A stretch of 36,270 nt of DNA from contig LMAD01000022.1 in assembly GCA_001443545.1 (NCBI GenBank), positions 1-36,270 on the forward strand. Direction: 5' to 3'. Positions 1 to 6,071 of the stretch are shown here, piece by piece; positions within the stretch are counted from its first letter, which is position 1, and the number at the start of each line of letters is the position of its first letter. Position numbers and translations under genes: made by a program. This stretch comes from Acidimicrobiaceae bacterium RAAP-2 (GTDB lineage: Bacteria > Actinomycetota > Acidimicrobiia > Acidimicrobiales > RAAP-2). The notes under the pieces were generated by a model. It saw only the letters and a program-made list of their open reading frames with translations, ran no database searches and was not told the DNA's origin.

Positions 1-2
1 CT

Positions 3-59
3 CAGACCCTCTACCCAGGGACCGATCTGACCCTCGTCTACTCCGTCAAAGAGACGTGA
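3..59 (+). CDS. C-terminal end of an unidentified protein (partial)
   Basis: An open frame enters from the left edge and ends at TGA 57-59. The visible tail is QTLYPGTDLTLVYSVKET. Its alternating hydrophobic pattern suits a beta-strand ending, and 'PGTDLTLVYS' loosely recalls the last strand of a PASTA-type repeat. With 18 residues visible, the family cannot be named and chance cannot be excluded. Confidence 0.3.
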   Translation, partial: QTLYPGTDLTLVYSVKET

Positions 60-80
60 GGCTTTGCAGCGACTTTGTGC

Positions 81-191
81 TTACGCAAGGAGGTCTGGAT
101 TCTGACCCACGACCCGACAGGCTCGTCTCTCTGTCACCCCGAACGACGCCTCGAGCATGTCCACTGCTCGACGGCGCGCGTTCGGGGTTAG
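81..191 (-). pseudogene. Truncated orfB (DDE transposase) of the IS3 remnant
   Basis: Reading the minus strand one base back from the orfA frame gives LTPNARRRAVDMLEASFGV followed by TERRACRVVGQN. This is the typical start of IS3-family OrfB (the 'RRxAVxxLxxxFGVSERRACRVVGQ' segment). The family match ends after GQN at about position 101, and the frame stops at TAA 83-81 after PDLLA. The DDE catalytic core is absent. The -1 relation to orfA is that used for programmed frameshifting in IS3 elements, so the two frames were once one element. The cut point near 100 marks a deletion or a later insertion. Confidence 0.75.
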
Positions 192-466
192 AAGTTTCCC
201 TTGGCGACCTCTTTCAGCATGTCGACGTCGAGGGTCAGGTCAGCGACGATCTTCTTGAGTCGGCCGTTCTCGTGCTCGAGCTCCTTCAGGCGCTTCGCGT
301 CGTTCGCCTTCATGCCGCCGAACTGACCTTTCCAACGGTGCCAGGTCGACTCGGCGATCTCGAGCTGACGGCAAACCTCGGCCAGGTCGTCGCCCTGGTT
401 GAGCAATTTGTCGCCTTCGGCGAGCTTCCTGATGATCTGCTCGGGGGTGTGGTGCCTTCGCTTCAC
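188..466 (-). CDS. IS3-family transposase OrfA
   Basis: Encodes a 92-residue helix-turn-helix protein that binds IS ends. HTH_Tnp_1 features are clear: 'HHTPEQIIRKL' near the N terminus, the recognition region 'LAEVCRQLEIAESTWHRWK', and the leucine-zipper tail 'ELEHENGRLKKIVADLTLD' used for OrfA/OrfAB dimerisation. The GTG at 466-464 is preferred over the upstream in-frame ATG at 496 because AGGAGG lies 6 nt before it. It ends at TAA 190-188, just inside the orfB frame. Without orfB it has no transposition activity of its own; it could at most act as a regulator of related elements. Confidence 0.85.
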   Translation of the reverse strand: MKRRHHTPEQIIRKLAEGDKLLNQGDDLAEVCRQLEIAESTWHRWKGQFGGMKANDAKRLKELEHENGRLKKIVADLTLDVDMLKEVAKGNF

Positions 467-547
467 GGTTATCCTCCTCGCTCCATTCTGGAGCATCGGG
501 ACTCTCGTCAGCGGTGGATCAGTTCAGGGGGATCCGCGCAAGACCAA

Positions 548-652
548 GTCGATCGAAGCCAAGCAACGGGGAGAGAAGGGGAGGAGCAGAAGAGCAATGC
601 AAGTGGAGACTAGGTCGATCGAAGCCAAGCAGCGGGGAGAGAAGGGGGAGGA
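548..652. repeat. Two direct copies of a ~39-bp purine-rich repeat, period 66
   Basis: The segment beginning GTCGATCGAAGCCAAGCA at 548-586 recurs at 614-652 with one substitution (CAACGG to CAGCGG) and one extra G. The 27 bases between the copies are also purine-rich (GAGGAGCAGAAGAGCAATGC). The rest of the gene-free stretch 467-794 shows no convincing gene. Two copies at a constant period suggest a minisatellite-like duplication. Confidence 0.75.
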
Positions 653-794
653 GGGTCAGGGAAATGTGGAGGTACAAACCAATGATGGTTGATTCGAAGG
701 GAGCATTCTGACCGATGACATCGGCGTCGTCATCCCTCGGTCGCGGGATCGTTTTCGGCAAGATGTGAGCGAAGACGCTTCGGCACGTCCCTGT

Positions 795-1142
795 CTACGG
801 GAGCCGCTGGATGAGGGAGATTAGCTCGTCGCGTCGACAACCTTGCTGGCGGGCAAAGTCGACCAGTTCACTTACTTTGAGCAGTAGTGCACTCTTCTCC
901 GGGGTGCCCGTTACGCGCACGCCTCGGCCGCGTGTGAAATCAACGGTACCTTCGTCGCGGAGGATTCGTAAGGCTCTCAGTACGGTGTTGCGGTTCACTC
1001 CTAAGACCGCCGCCAGGTCCACGGCGGGTGGCAGCCGTTCACCGGGCATCACTTCGCCGTCGGCGATGGCTCGGCGTATTTCCGCGGCCACCTGATCGTG
1101 GAGCGCCAGTTGTTCTGCGCGGTCGACCTTGACATTCAACAT
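795..1142 (-). CDS. GntR-family regulator, short YtrA type
   Basis: A 115-residue one-domain repressor. The winged helix is complete: 'LHDQVAAEIRRAIADGEVMPGERLPPA' followed by 'DLAAVLGVNRNTVLRALRIL' (recognition helix) and 'RDEGTVDFTRGRGVRVT' (wing). The short all-helical C-terminal tail, with no UTRA or FCD ligand domain, is what defines the YtrA subgroup, whose members usually control ABC exporters or envelope genes. ATG 1142-1140 is chosen because the DNA-binding domain starts just after it. A perfect palindrome (1141-1165) overlaps the start codon, which suggests autorepression and control of the divergent gene at 1183. A TACTCT hexamer 9 nt before the ATG suggests leaderless expression. 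Confidence 0.8.
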   Translation of the reverse strand: MLNVKVDRAEQLALHDQVAAEIRRAIADGEVMPGERLPPAVDLAAVLGVNRNTVLRALRILRDEGTVDFTRGRGVRVTGTPEKSALLLKVSELVDFARQQGCRRDELISLIQRLP

Positions 1143-1165
1143 GGTGCTATGTAGAGTAGCACCAT
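1141..1165. promoter_or_regulatory. Perfect 9-bp-arm palindrome, probable GntR operator
   Basis: ATGGTGCTA and TAGCACCAT flank a 7-bp spacer with no mismatch. The site lies between the divergent GntR gene (start codon overlapping the left arm) and the envelope gene starting at GTG 1183. Its size and dyad suit a GntR/YtrA dimer. That the adjacent regulator binds here is inference. Confidence 0.65.
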
Positions 1166-1182
1166 CTGAATTGGAGAACCTA

Positions 1183-2152
1183 GTGACGATTGCCCCCGTA
1201 AGACCAGATTCAAGAACTCTTTCCGATGGTTCCATTCAGGTCCTCATCGAAGAGGCTCGTCAACACCGTCGTCGACGCCTCATCACGTGGCTGGTTGCGG
1301 TCGTGGTACTTGGTGGGGTGATTGCGGCTGCCTTAGTGGGGTTCAACTCCGGTGGCTCGGGTCAGGGTCGGGTTTCCCTGTCGAGCGCCACGCCGAACCC
1401 GGCGATCGTAGGACCTTTCTCAACGATACGCAGCGAAATGCTCGCCTACCTCTTACCCACGAGCGGCGCCGACTTCACGAGTGGAAATAAGTTCGGCGTC
1501 CTTATGAACGGAGTGCGAGCACAGTCCAAGGCGGCGTGTCTGAGCAAAGCTGGTTACAGCTCGGTCATCACCTACTCCGGCGGTGGCAGCGCGGTCGGTG
1601 ACAACACCGAGTTCCCCAATATCGGTGAACTGTCGTCGCGTGGGTTCATTCTGACCGGTCCGGCGACTCGCGAACCTTCGTACAGCGTCGTGAACGCCGG
1701 CGCACAGTTGACTGGGAGGGTGGCCACTTCTTACCGATCCGCGAGATCACAATGTGGCGATGCGTCGTTCGTTCCTTTCACGACGATGATGAACTATGCC
1801 AATCCGCTCACCAATGCGTGGGAAAACAGAGTTGTTCCTGGAATCGATAGCAGTCCGGCTTTTCAGGGCGCACTGGTTGGTTGGTTGGTCTGCGTGCGTG
1901 CAGCGTGGCGGAGTCAACGTCACATCACTCGAGGGATTTTTCGGGTACGCAGATACGGTGGCTCAGCGTGCTGTCTCGGCTCAAGCAATGTCCAAGGACG
2001 ATGTACACCTGGGCAAGCTCTTCGCCACGTGTTTGGCACCAGCGGAAAAGATACGCGACGAAATGAGGTTGTCTGCTCGGAGTGCATTTGAGAAGAGTCA
2101 CGCCTCTCAGATTTCAATTCTGTCCTCAATGTTGAAACAACTGGTTCGATGA
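1183..2152 (+). pseudogene. Membrane-anchored envelope protein, frameshifted by an extra TGGT unit
   Basis: Starts at GTG 1183 with GGAG about 6 nt upstream. A basic stretch (RQHRRRR) precedes one membrane segment (LITWLVAVVVLGGVIAAALVG, residues ~31-50), and the rest should be extracytoplasmic. The +1 frame is good to about codon 236 ('QGALVGW'). Beyond that, sensible protein continues only in the next frame ('SACVQRGGVNVTSLEGFFGYADT' to 'SMLKQLVR', stop at 2152). The shift falls exactly in (TGGT)4 at 1874-1889; with three units the product would be one protein of about 322 residues. As it stands the first frame ends at 2091 with an unrelated tail. No family is recognised. It lies divergent to a YtrA-type GntR gene across a palindrome. 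Confidence 0.7.
1874..1889 (+). repeat. Tetranucleotide repeat (TGGT)4 at the frameshift
   Basis: Four uninterrupted TGGT units lie within a coding region. Removing one unit restores the reading frame across the junction (ALVGW followed by SACVQ). Slipped-strand mispairing, or a sequencing or assembly slip, would explain the extra unit. Confidence 0.8.
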
Positions 2153-2214
2153 TTCTGGATCACTTTAAATCCAGGCCTTAGGCATCGGCAGATTCAATTA
2201 GTTGGGCGTGCGGG

Positions 2215-2237
2215 TTCACGTCGGGCCCCCGACACTG
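2215..2237 (+). repeat. Dispersed mini-hairpin repeat, copy A
   Basis: TTCACGTCGGGCCCCCGAC followed by ACTG. It carries the GTCGG-N4-CCGAC hairpin shared by all copies but lacks the conserved 5' half seen in copies D-K. It aligns without gaps to the T-arm/acceptor end of the tRNA-like sequence at 4903-4962 (GTTCA..TC..GCCCCCGACA). It lies between the broken envelope gene and the GntR-ABC operon. Confidence 0.6.
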
Positions 2238-2370
2238 GAGGATGTGACGATCAAAAGAGTCGGAAACCCTTAAAAATCAAAACTCGCGATTCCTGGAACT
2301 GGTGCAGCGGACCATGGTGGAGTGTGGATTCCTCAAACCCATTGTGCTCGTCACCTGTATCCAGCCTTGC

Positions 2371-2376
2371 TATACT
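2371..2376 (+). promoter_or_regulatory. -10 box (TATACT), probably leaderless promoter
   Basis: TATACT ends 6 nt before ATG 2383 of the GntR gene, so transcription should begin at or next to the start codon. No Shine-Dalgarno precedes that ATG, which fits leaderless translation common in actinobacteria. No good -35 hexamer stands at 17 nt. Confidence 0.5.
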
Positions 2377-2382
2377 TTAACT

Positions 2383-2886
2383 ATGATGATAGATAAAGAT
2401 AACAACTTGTCCGAAGAGACGGAGTCCGGTTCCTCCATCGTTTTTCGGCTAGACCCGCGCTCGGGCGTGCCCACCTATCTCCAACTCGTCCAACAGGTAG
2501 AGAACGCAATCCGGCTCGGCTACCTGCGTCGGGGCGACCAACTCCCTCGCATTAGAGATGTCGTCACTTCCCTGTCCATCAATCCCAACACGGTGCTCAA
2601 GGCGTATCGGGATCTCGAGCAGAAAGGCCTCATCGGGGCGCGTCCGGGTCTTGGCACCTTCGTGGAGGCGGCACCGGAAACGGTGGGGCTCAGTGAACTG
2701 ACGACGCTTCGTCGCAGTCTCGTCACGGGATGGCTGCGCGAGGCCGCAGCGACCGGCCTTGATGAGGATGGGATCGTCGCACTGTTCACGAGCGCGTTAG
2801 GGGATTTTCGTAAACGGCCCGACGAGCACCGACAAACGTCGCGCCAGAGTCGCGTCGCGTCGGGCGCGACGGGGGGAGCAGCGTGA
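2383..2886 (+). CDS. GntR/YtrA-family regulator of the adjacent ABC transporter
   Basis: A 167-residue regulator. The winged helix spans roughly residues 25-100: 'GVPTYLQLVQQVENAIRLGYLRRGDQLP', 'DVVTSLSINPNTVLKAYRDLEQ' (recognition helix) and 'KGLIGARPGLGTFV' (wing). A short helical tail follows, as in YtrA-type regulators that repress their own ABC operon until cell-envelope stress. ATG 2383 is chosen from the position of the domain and the -10 box just upstream. The stop overlaps the ATPase start as GTGA (2883-2886), so the genes are translationally coupled. The Arg/Ser-rich last 25 residues look unstructured. Confidence 0.85.
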   Translation: MMIDKDNNLSEETESGSSIVFRLDPRSGVPTYLQLVQQVENAIRLGYLRRGDQLPRIRDVVTSLSINPNTVLKAYRDLEQKGLIGARPGLGTFVEAAPETVGLSELTTLRRSLVTGWLREAAATGLDEDGIVALFTSALGDFRKRPDEHRQTSRQSRVASGATGGAA

Positions 2887-3788
2887 ACGTCGTCGAGAGC
2901 TTCGGGCTCGGTGTGTCCTATCGGGGCACTTGGGCGCTTCGCGACTGCACCCTCGCGGTACCCGAAGGGCATATCGTCGCCCTCGTCGGCTCGAACGGAG
3001 CGGGCAAGACGACCCTGCTCCACTGCGCGGTCGGACTCACTGCACCAACAACCGGGGAGGTAACCGTTCTCGGCGGCATTGGGGCCGGGTTGCCCGACGC
3101 GCTTGAGCGCGTCGCCTTCGTGGCACAGGAGACGCCGTTGTATCGCCACATCACGGTGCGAGCAATGCTCACCGTGGCGGCCAACATGAACCAGCACTTC
3201 GACCGGAACCTCGCTGAAGCGCGCCTGGCGACTCTCGACATCCCGCTCGATCGTCGAATCGGCAGGCTCTCCGGCGGCCAACAAGCTCAGCTCGCTCTCG
3301 CACTGGCGCTCGCTCGACGGCCCGACCTGCTTGTGCTCGATGAGCCGCTCGCACGGCTCGATCCGCTAGCACGCCATGAAGTAATGGCCGTCGTCATGTC
3401 CGCCGTGGCCGAGGAGGGTCTTTCAGTGATTTTCTCCTCGCATGTCGTGTCCGAGTTGGAACGAGTAGCTGACTACCTCATCTTGATGAGCCACGGTCGA
3501 ATCCAGATGGTGGGAATGATTGACGACCTTCTGTCCAAGCACGTGGTGTTGAGCGGGCCAACTGACGATGCGGAGAGAGTTGCCGAGTTGTTCGCTGTCG
3601 TCCAGTCGCAGCACGCGGGGCGACAGACTCAGTTCGTCGCGCGAATCGATGCGTCGGTGGAGTTCCCGAAGGACTGGGTGGCCGAGAACATCTCGCTCGA
3701 TGAACTCGTGCTGGCCTACTTGCGTGAACCATCCGCGACAGCGATGTCTGGCCCGCTTGCGGTTTCCGCGAATCGTGCGGGGAGGTGA
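2883..3788 (+). CDS. ABC transporter ATP-binding protein
   Basis: A 301-residue ATPase that should power the permease encoded next. All motifs are present: Walker A GSNGAGKT (~36-43), Q-loop Gln ~82 (VAQETPLY), signature LSGGQ (~129-133), Walker B LLVLDEP (~149-155), D-loop and switch His in FSSHV (~187). The 70-residue extension after the nucleotide-binding domain is typical of YtrB/CcmA-like exporter ATPases. The GTG start overlaps the GntR stop by 4 nt, and GGAGG at its 3' end serves the permease. The substrate is unknown; the YtrA context suggests antimicrobial or lipid export or envelope-stress response (inference). Confidence 0.9.
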   Translation: MNVVESFGLGVSYRGTWALRDCTLAVPEGHIVALVGSNGAGKTTLLHCAVGLTAPTTGEVTVLGGIGAGLPDALERVAFVAQETPLYRHITVRAMLTVAANMNQHFDRNLAEARLATLDIPLDRRIGRLSGGQQAQLALALALARRPDLLVLDEPLARLDPLARHEVMAVVMSAVAEEGLSVIFSSHVVSELERVADYLILMSHGRIQMVGMIDDLLSKHVVLSGPTDDAERVAELFAVVQSQHAGRQTQFVARIDASVEFPKDWVAENISLDELVLAYLREPSATAMSGPLAVSANRAGR

Positions 3789-3792
3789 CGCG

Positions 3793-4896
3793 GTGACGAC
3801 GACGGTCGCTTCTTCGTCGGTCGCGTCGCGCGACCACAGCCCTTCCGGACAACGCGTCTCGTGGCTTCGGCTGATGCACGTTGCTCTGATCCAGCATCGC
3901 GCGGCGCTGATTACCATTTTCGTAGCGTTTGTTACCCTCGTCATCGCCATCGTCATCGGTCGTGACGCCGTGAGCGCGAGTTACGCGAGTTACCTCGCGG
4001 CCGGCTGCACGCTCGCTCATCCGATAGATCTCCAAGTGTGTGCAAACACTGCAAACCAATATGCCGATATACCGAGTTTCACGCCGCTCGTCATCGCGCT
4101 TCGCCTGTTTCCCTTGGTGATCGGGGCCTTCGTCGGCGCGCCGTTGGTCGCGCGAGAGATGGAGTCGGGTACGTATCGCTTCGCCTGGACGCAGGGGGTG
4201 GGCCGCACTCGCTTGGTTCTCGTGACGCTTGCGATGTTGACCTTGATCGTGACGCCCGTGGCCGTCGTGCTCGGATTCTTGCTCGGCGGCTGGTACATAC
4301 ACCCCTACGCGGTGATCAACATTGCTGTCGGGAGCCATTGGCAGTCCGGGTTGTTCACGACGACGTGGTGGATGACGCCAGTATGGACACTTTTCGCGCT
4401 GACGCTCGGAACGTTGGTTGGGGCCGTCGTCAAGCGCACAGTTGCCGCGATTGCGACCACCATGGTCATCGTCGGCGGAGTCCTTCTCGCAGTTGGCCTG
4501 TACCTCACTCGGATCTTCGACATCGGTGCGGTCGCGTCGTCGCGGATCTTCCTAAATGGCATGAATTCCGGGCCGCTCAGCATCCTCGCATCACACGGCC
4601 AGGGCCCTGCAGGGAGCTGGCTCGCGCGCGCGTGGTACACCGGTCCCGGCGGGCACGTGTTGGGTATCAAGGCGGCAAATAGGGTCAGTCTTCACGTAAA
4701 CAGCCTTTTCGAATCCAAGGGGGGTGCGAGCCTTGCGCCGCGGTGGCTTGCGTTGCACCACTACACGTATTGGGTCTCCTACCAGCCGGCTGACCATTTC
4801 TGGATTCTTCAGACAGTCGTTGGACTCGTCCTGCTCGCCGTCGCCTCGCTTTGTGTTCTCGGGACCGTGCGGATCATCCAGCACAGTCGCTCGTAG
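3793..4896 (+). CDS. ABC transporter permease (ABC-2-like)
   Basis: A 367-residue integral membrane protein. GTG 3793 has GGAGG 7 nt upstream and lies 4 nt after the ATPase stop. Hydrophobic segments are visible near residues 32-55 (ALITIFVAFVTLVIAIVIG), 98-118, 140-165 (LVLVTLAMLTLIVTPVAVVLG), 205-225, 230-252 and 340-360 (LQTVVGLVLLAVASLCVLG), giving about six helices. The region between the fifth and sixth is a large loop with conserved-looking Trp and Tyr residues. 'VAREMESGTYRFAWTQGVGRTR' is the coupling-helix type motif of ABC-2 permeases that sits before TM3. It is the last gene of the operon. Its stop is only 6 nt before a tRNA-like sequence. Confidence 0.85.
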   Translation: MTTTVASSSVASRDHSPSGQRVSWLRLMHVALIQHRAALITIFVAFVTLVIAIVIGRDAVSASYASYLAAGCTLAHPIDLQVCANTANQYADIPSFTPLVIALRLFPLVIGAFVGAPLVAREMESGTYRFAWTQGVGRTRLVLVTLAMLTLIVTPVAVVLGFLLGGWYIHPYAVINIAVGSHWQSGLFTTTWWMTPVWTLFALTLGTLVGAVVKRTVAAIATTMVIVGGVLLAVGLYLTRIFDIGAVASSRIFLNGMNSGPLSILASHGQGPAGSWLARAWYTGPGGHVLGIKAANRVSLHVNSLFESKGGASLAPRWLALHHYTYWVSYQPADHFWILQTVVGLVLLAVASLCVLGTVRIIQHSRS

Positions 4897-4902
4897 CAAG
4901 CA

Positions 4903-4962
4903 GTCTGTTAGCTCGTCGGGCACATAATCCCAAGGTCGCAAGTTCAAATCTTGCCCCCGACA
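4903..4962 (+). pseudogene. Degenerate tRNA-Met(CAU)-like sequence lacking the D-arm
   Basis: The 3' part is clear: a perfect T-arm (GCAAG-TTCAAAT-CTTGC, 4938-4954), acceptor strand CCCCGAC (4955-4961) and A at the discriminator position. Upstream is an anticodon region like that of tRNA-Met (GGGCACATAATCCC) with CAT in the loop. The D-arm is reduced to TAGCTC, position 33 is A not T, and the 5' strand GTCTGTT pairs only at its first three bases. It cannot be a working tRNA. Fragments like this are often left as attachment sites of integrative elements. Its GCCCCCGACA end is shared with repeat copy A. Confidence 0.6.
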
Positions 4963-5046
4963 TGAAGATCGAGGGCCTAGGCACAACCTGGGCCTTCGTA
5001 CTGTCTGGAGTGGATTCCACCGCGCAATCACCCGACAATTGGTCCT

Positions 5047-5076
5047 CGAAGTCGGGTTGTTTAATGCCCGACTTCG
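5047..5076. terminator. Perfect 10-bp stem-loop, possible terminator
   Basis: CGAAGTCGGG and CCCGACTTCG enclose a 10-nt AT-rich loop (TTGTTTAATG). It lies 150 nt downstream of the permease and 170 nt from the end of the opposing gene pair, so it could end transcription from both sides. No T-tract follows. The stem contains the same GTCGGG/CCCGAC core as the dispersed repeats. Confidence 0.5.
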
Positions 5077-5116
5077 GTCACGAATTTACTGGCGATGGAC
5101 TCTAAGAGCGTTGGGG

Positions 5117-5138
5117 TTCGCGTCGCGCCGCCGACACC
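5117..5138 (+). repeat. Dispersed mini-hairpin repeat, copy B
   Basis: TTCGCGTCGCGCCGCCGACA then CC. It is closest to copy A (GTTGGG upstream, then GGTTCRCGTCG.GCC.CCGACAC). It stands just outside the downstream end of the two-gene unit 5246-5847. Confidence 0.5.
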
Positions 5139-5245
5139 AACAATCCCACTCACCCTAAGTCGGCCAATCGCGCGCTGATTGCGTTTGAACGCGGATAGAT
5201 GCAGTTTGCAGTTGCTGTGATACACAGCGCACCCTTCGCGCGAGG

Positions 5246-5539
5246 TCAGTCTCCAGTGTTCTCATCACTGGCAGGCTCGGTGGCAGGCTCGTCCGACACT
5301 GTTTGATCCGCGAGTCCGTAAATCATGTCTCCTGTCACATGATGGTGGATCTTCAACAGTTCGACCTTCTCGTTCAGCGCTTCGCATAGGCCTTGTAAAC
5401 CCGCAATGAGCTTGAACAGTTGACCTACAAGCTTCGTTACTTCTTCTGGGCTGAACGCTCGCGATTTCGGTGCATCTACCAGTTCCACTATTCTCTTGTA
5501 CCTTTTCATTGCGTCGTCCGTACCAGTTGACTCCGTCAC
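5246..5539 (-). CDS. Hypothetical acidic small protein, second of a pair
   Basis: 97 residues, not recognised. GTG 5539 overlaps the stop of the upstream gene (GTGA), so the two are coupled. The middle (about residues 30-70, 'EEVTKLVGQLFKLIAGLQGLCEALNEKVELLK') looks amphipathic and helical, possibly coiled coil; the tail is Asp/Glu-rich and probably disordered. There is no signal peptide or membrane segment. The unit lies between repeat copies B and K, as a cassette would. Confidence 0.6.
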   Translation of the reverse strand: MTESTGTDDAMKRYKRIVELVDAPKSRAFSPEEVTKLVGQLFKLIAGLQGLCEALNEKVELLKIHHHVTGDMIYGLADQTVSDEPATEPASDENTGD

Positions 5540-5847
5540 GATTCATTCCGCCTCGAAGATTGACGGAACTCGACCGCAAAAATCGCCCTCTCAATCTCCC
5601 GGCGATGTGGCATCACATACCAGTCCTTGCTTCCTTTACCTCTCGGAGAGCGTTCGATCAATCGCCGGTTGAGGAATACCCTCATATTGACGCAGGGCGA
5701 CGGGTCGAATAGCCGGACGGATCCGTACGTGAACTCGGGTATGTCAGAGTCGCCGCGCTCGGCAGCCTCGGCGGCTCGGCACGTGTTGCGAAGCGTTGTG
5801 ATCCATTCAGGGTGGTCACGCGCAAGCCGTTCTACAACTGCTTTCAC
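5536..5847 (-). CDS. Hypothetical basic small protein, first of a pair
   Basis: 103 residues from GTG 5847, with AAGG about 5 nt upstream. Not recognised. The central segment (residues ~40-95) mixes beta-like stretches ('FTYGSVRLFDPSP', 'NMRVFLNRRLIER', 'KDWYVMPHRREIERAIFAVEF') and reads like a small globular domain; the N terminus is helical ('VVERLARDHPEWITTLRN'). It is coupled to the next gene by a 4-nt overlap. Both are soluble. A two-component module such as toxin-antitoxin is possible from size and coupling, but no motif supports it. Confidence 0.6.
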   Translation of the reverse strand: MKAVVERLARDHPEWITTLRNTCRAAEAAERGDSDIPEFTYGSVRLFDPSPCVNMRVFLNRRLIERSPRGKGSKDWYVMPHRREIERAIFAVEFRQSSRRNES

Positions 5848-5912
5848 GCCCTTAGCCTAACAAAGGAGGCTCTCTCAATTTCTTGCCGGTAGAGGAATGA
5901 CCACGGGCAGAT

Positions 5913-5935
5913 CCTCCAGTCGGAGATTGTCCACC
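5913..5935 (+). repeat. Dispersed repeat, 5' half only (copy K)
   Basis: CCTCCAGTCGGAGATTGTCC matches the conserved 5' half of copies D-J. The expected 3' mini-hairpin is missing: 15 bp later stands the TTTAA target site and left end of the IS1380 element, and the sequence beyond the right IS end does not supply it. Confidence 0.5.
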
Positions 5936-5950
5936 TCCCACAGTTTTTAA

Positions 5951-5971
5951 CCTGCATCCACCGTCAGGGTG
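5951..5971 (+). repeat. IS1380 left terminal inverted repeat
   Basis: Begins CCTGCATCCACCG and ends GGGTG. It pairs with 7516-7536 and is preceded by TTTAA (target duplication). Confidence 0.85.
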
Positions 5972-5995
5972 GCGAGTTAAGAGTCTGACCATACG

Positions 5996-6071
5996 CGAAA
6001 AAGGTGTCCCCACCAGGTAGAATTTGTGTTACCACACAACAAAAACACCTGAAATCAAGGACACCTTTTCG
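5996..6071 (+). promoter_or_regulatory. Nested hairpin covering the transposase ribosome-binding site
   Basis: CGAAAAAGGTGTCC (5996-6009) pairs with GGACACCTTTTCG (6059-6071), leaving one bulged A; the stem ends directly against the ATG at 6072. The GGA of the AAGGA Shine-Dalgarno (6057-6061) lies in the stem. Within the 49-nt loop a second perfect stem forms, TTGTGT (6024-6029) with ACACAA (6034-6039). Transcripts entering from outside would fold and hide the start. A promoter inside the element that skips the 5' arm would not. The analogy to other transposase genes protected this way is inference. Confidence 0.6.

Larger units (their letters stand above)
81..535 (-). mobile_element. IS3-family insertion sequence remnant
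   Basis: An intact orfA (466-188) is followed in the -1 frame by only about the first 30 codons of orfB before the match ends near position 101. Most of the DDE integrase, and therefore the distal IS end, is missing. The right limit is a guess: the non-coding stretch upstream of orfA ends around 520-535 (TGATCCACC and CCCCTGAAC read on the minus strand), but no partner inverted repeat is present to define it. The remnant cannot transpose by itself. Confidence 0.75.

Noticed and set aside
548..652. CRISPR array
   Set aside because: Only two repeat copies, no dyad, no cas genes, and the intervening sequence resembles the repeats in composition.
5246..5847. Toxin-antitoxin pair
   Set aside because: Size and 4-nt overlap fit, but neither product shows a toxin or antitoxin motif.
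5852..5860. GCCTAAC and, at 7550, GTCTAAC, resembling the RYYYAAC box of integron attC sites; GTTAGGC at 9071
   Set aside because: They are isolated, not paired with a matching GTTRRRY box at the right distance, and not associated with the array repeats; the one at 9071 lies inside the nucleotidyltransferase gene.
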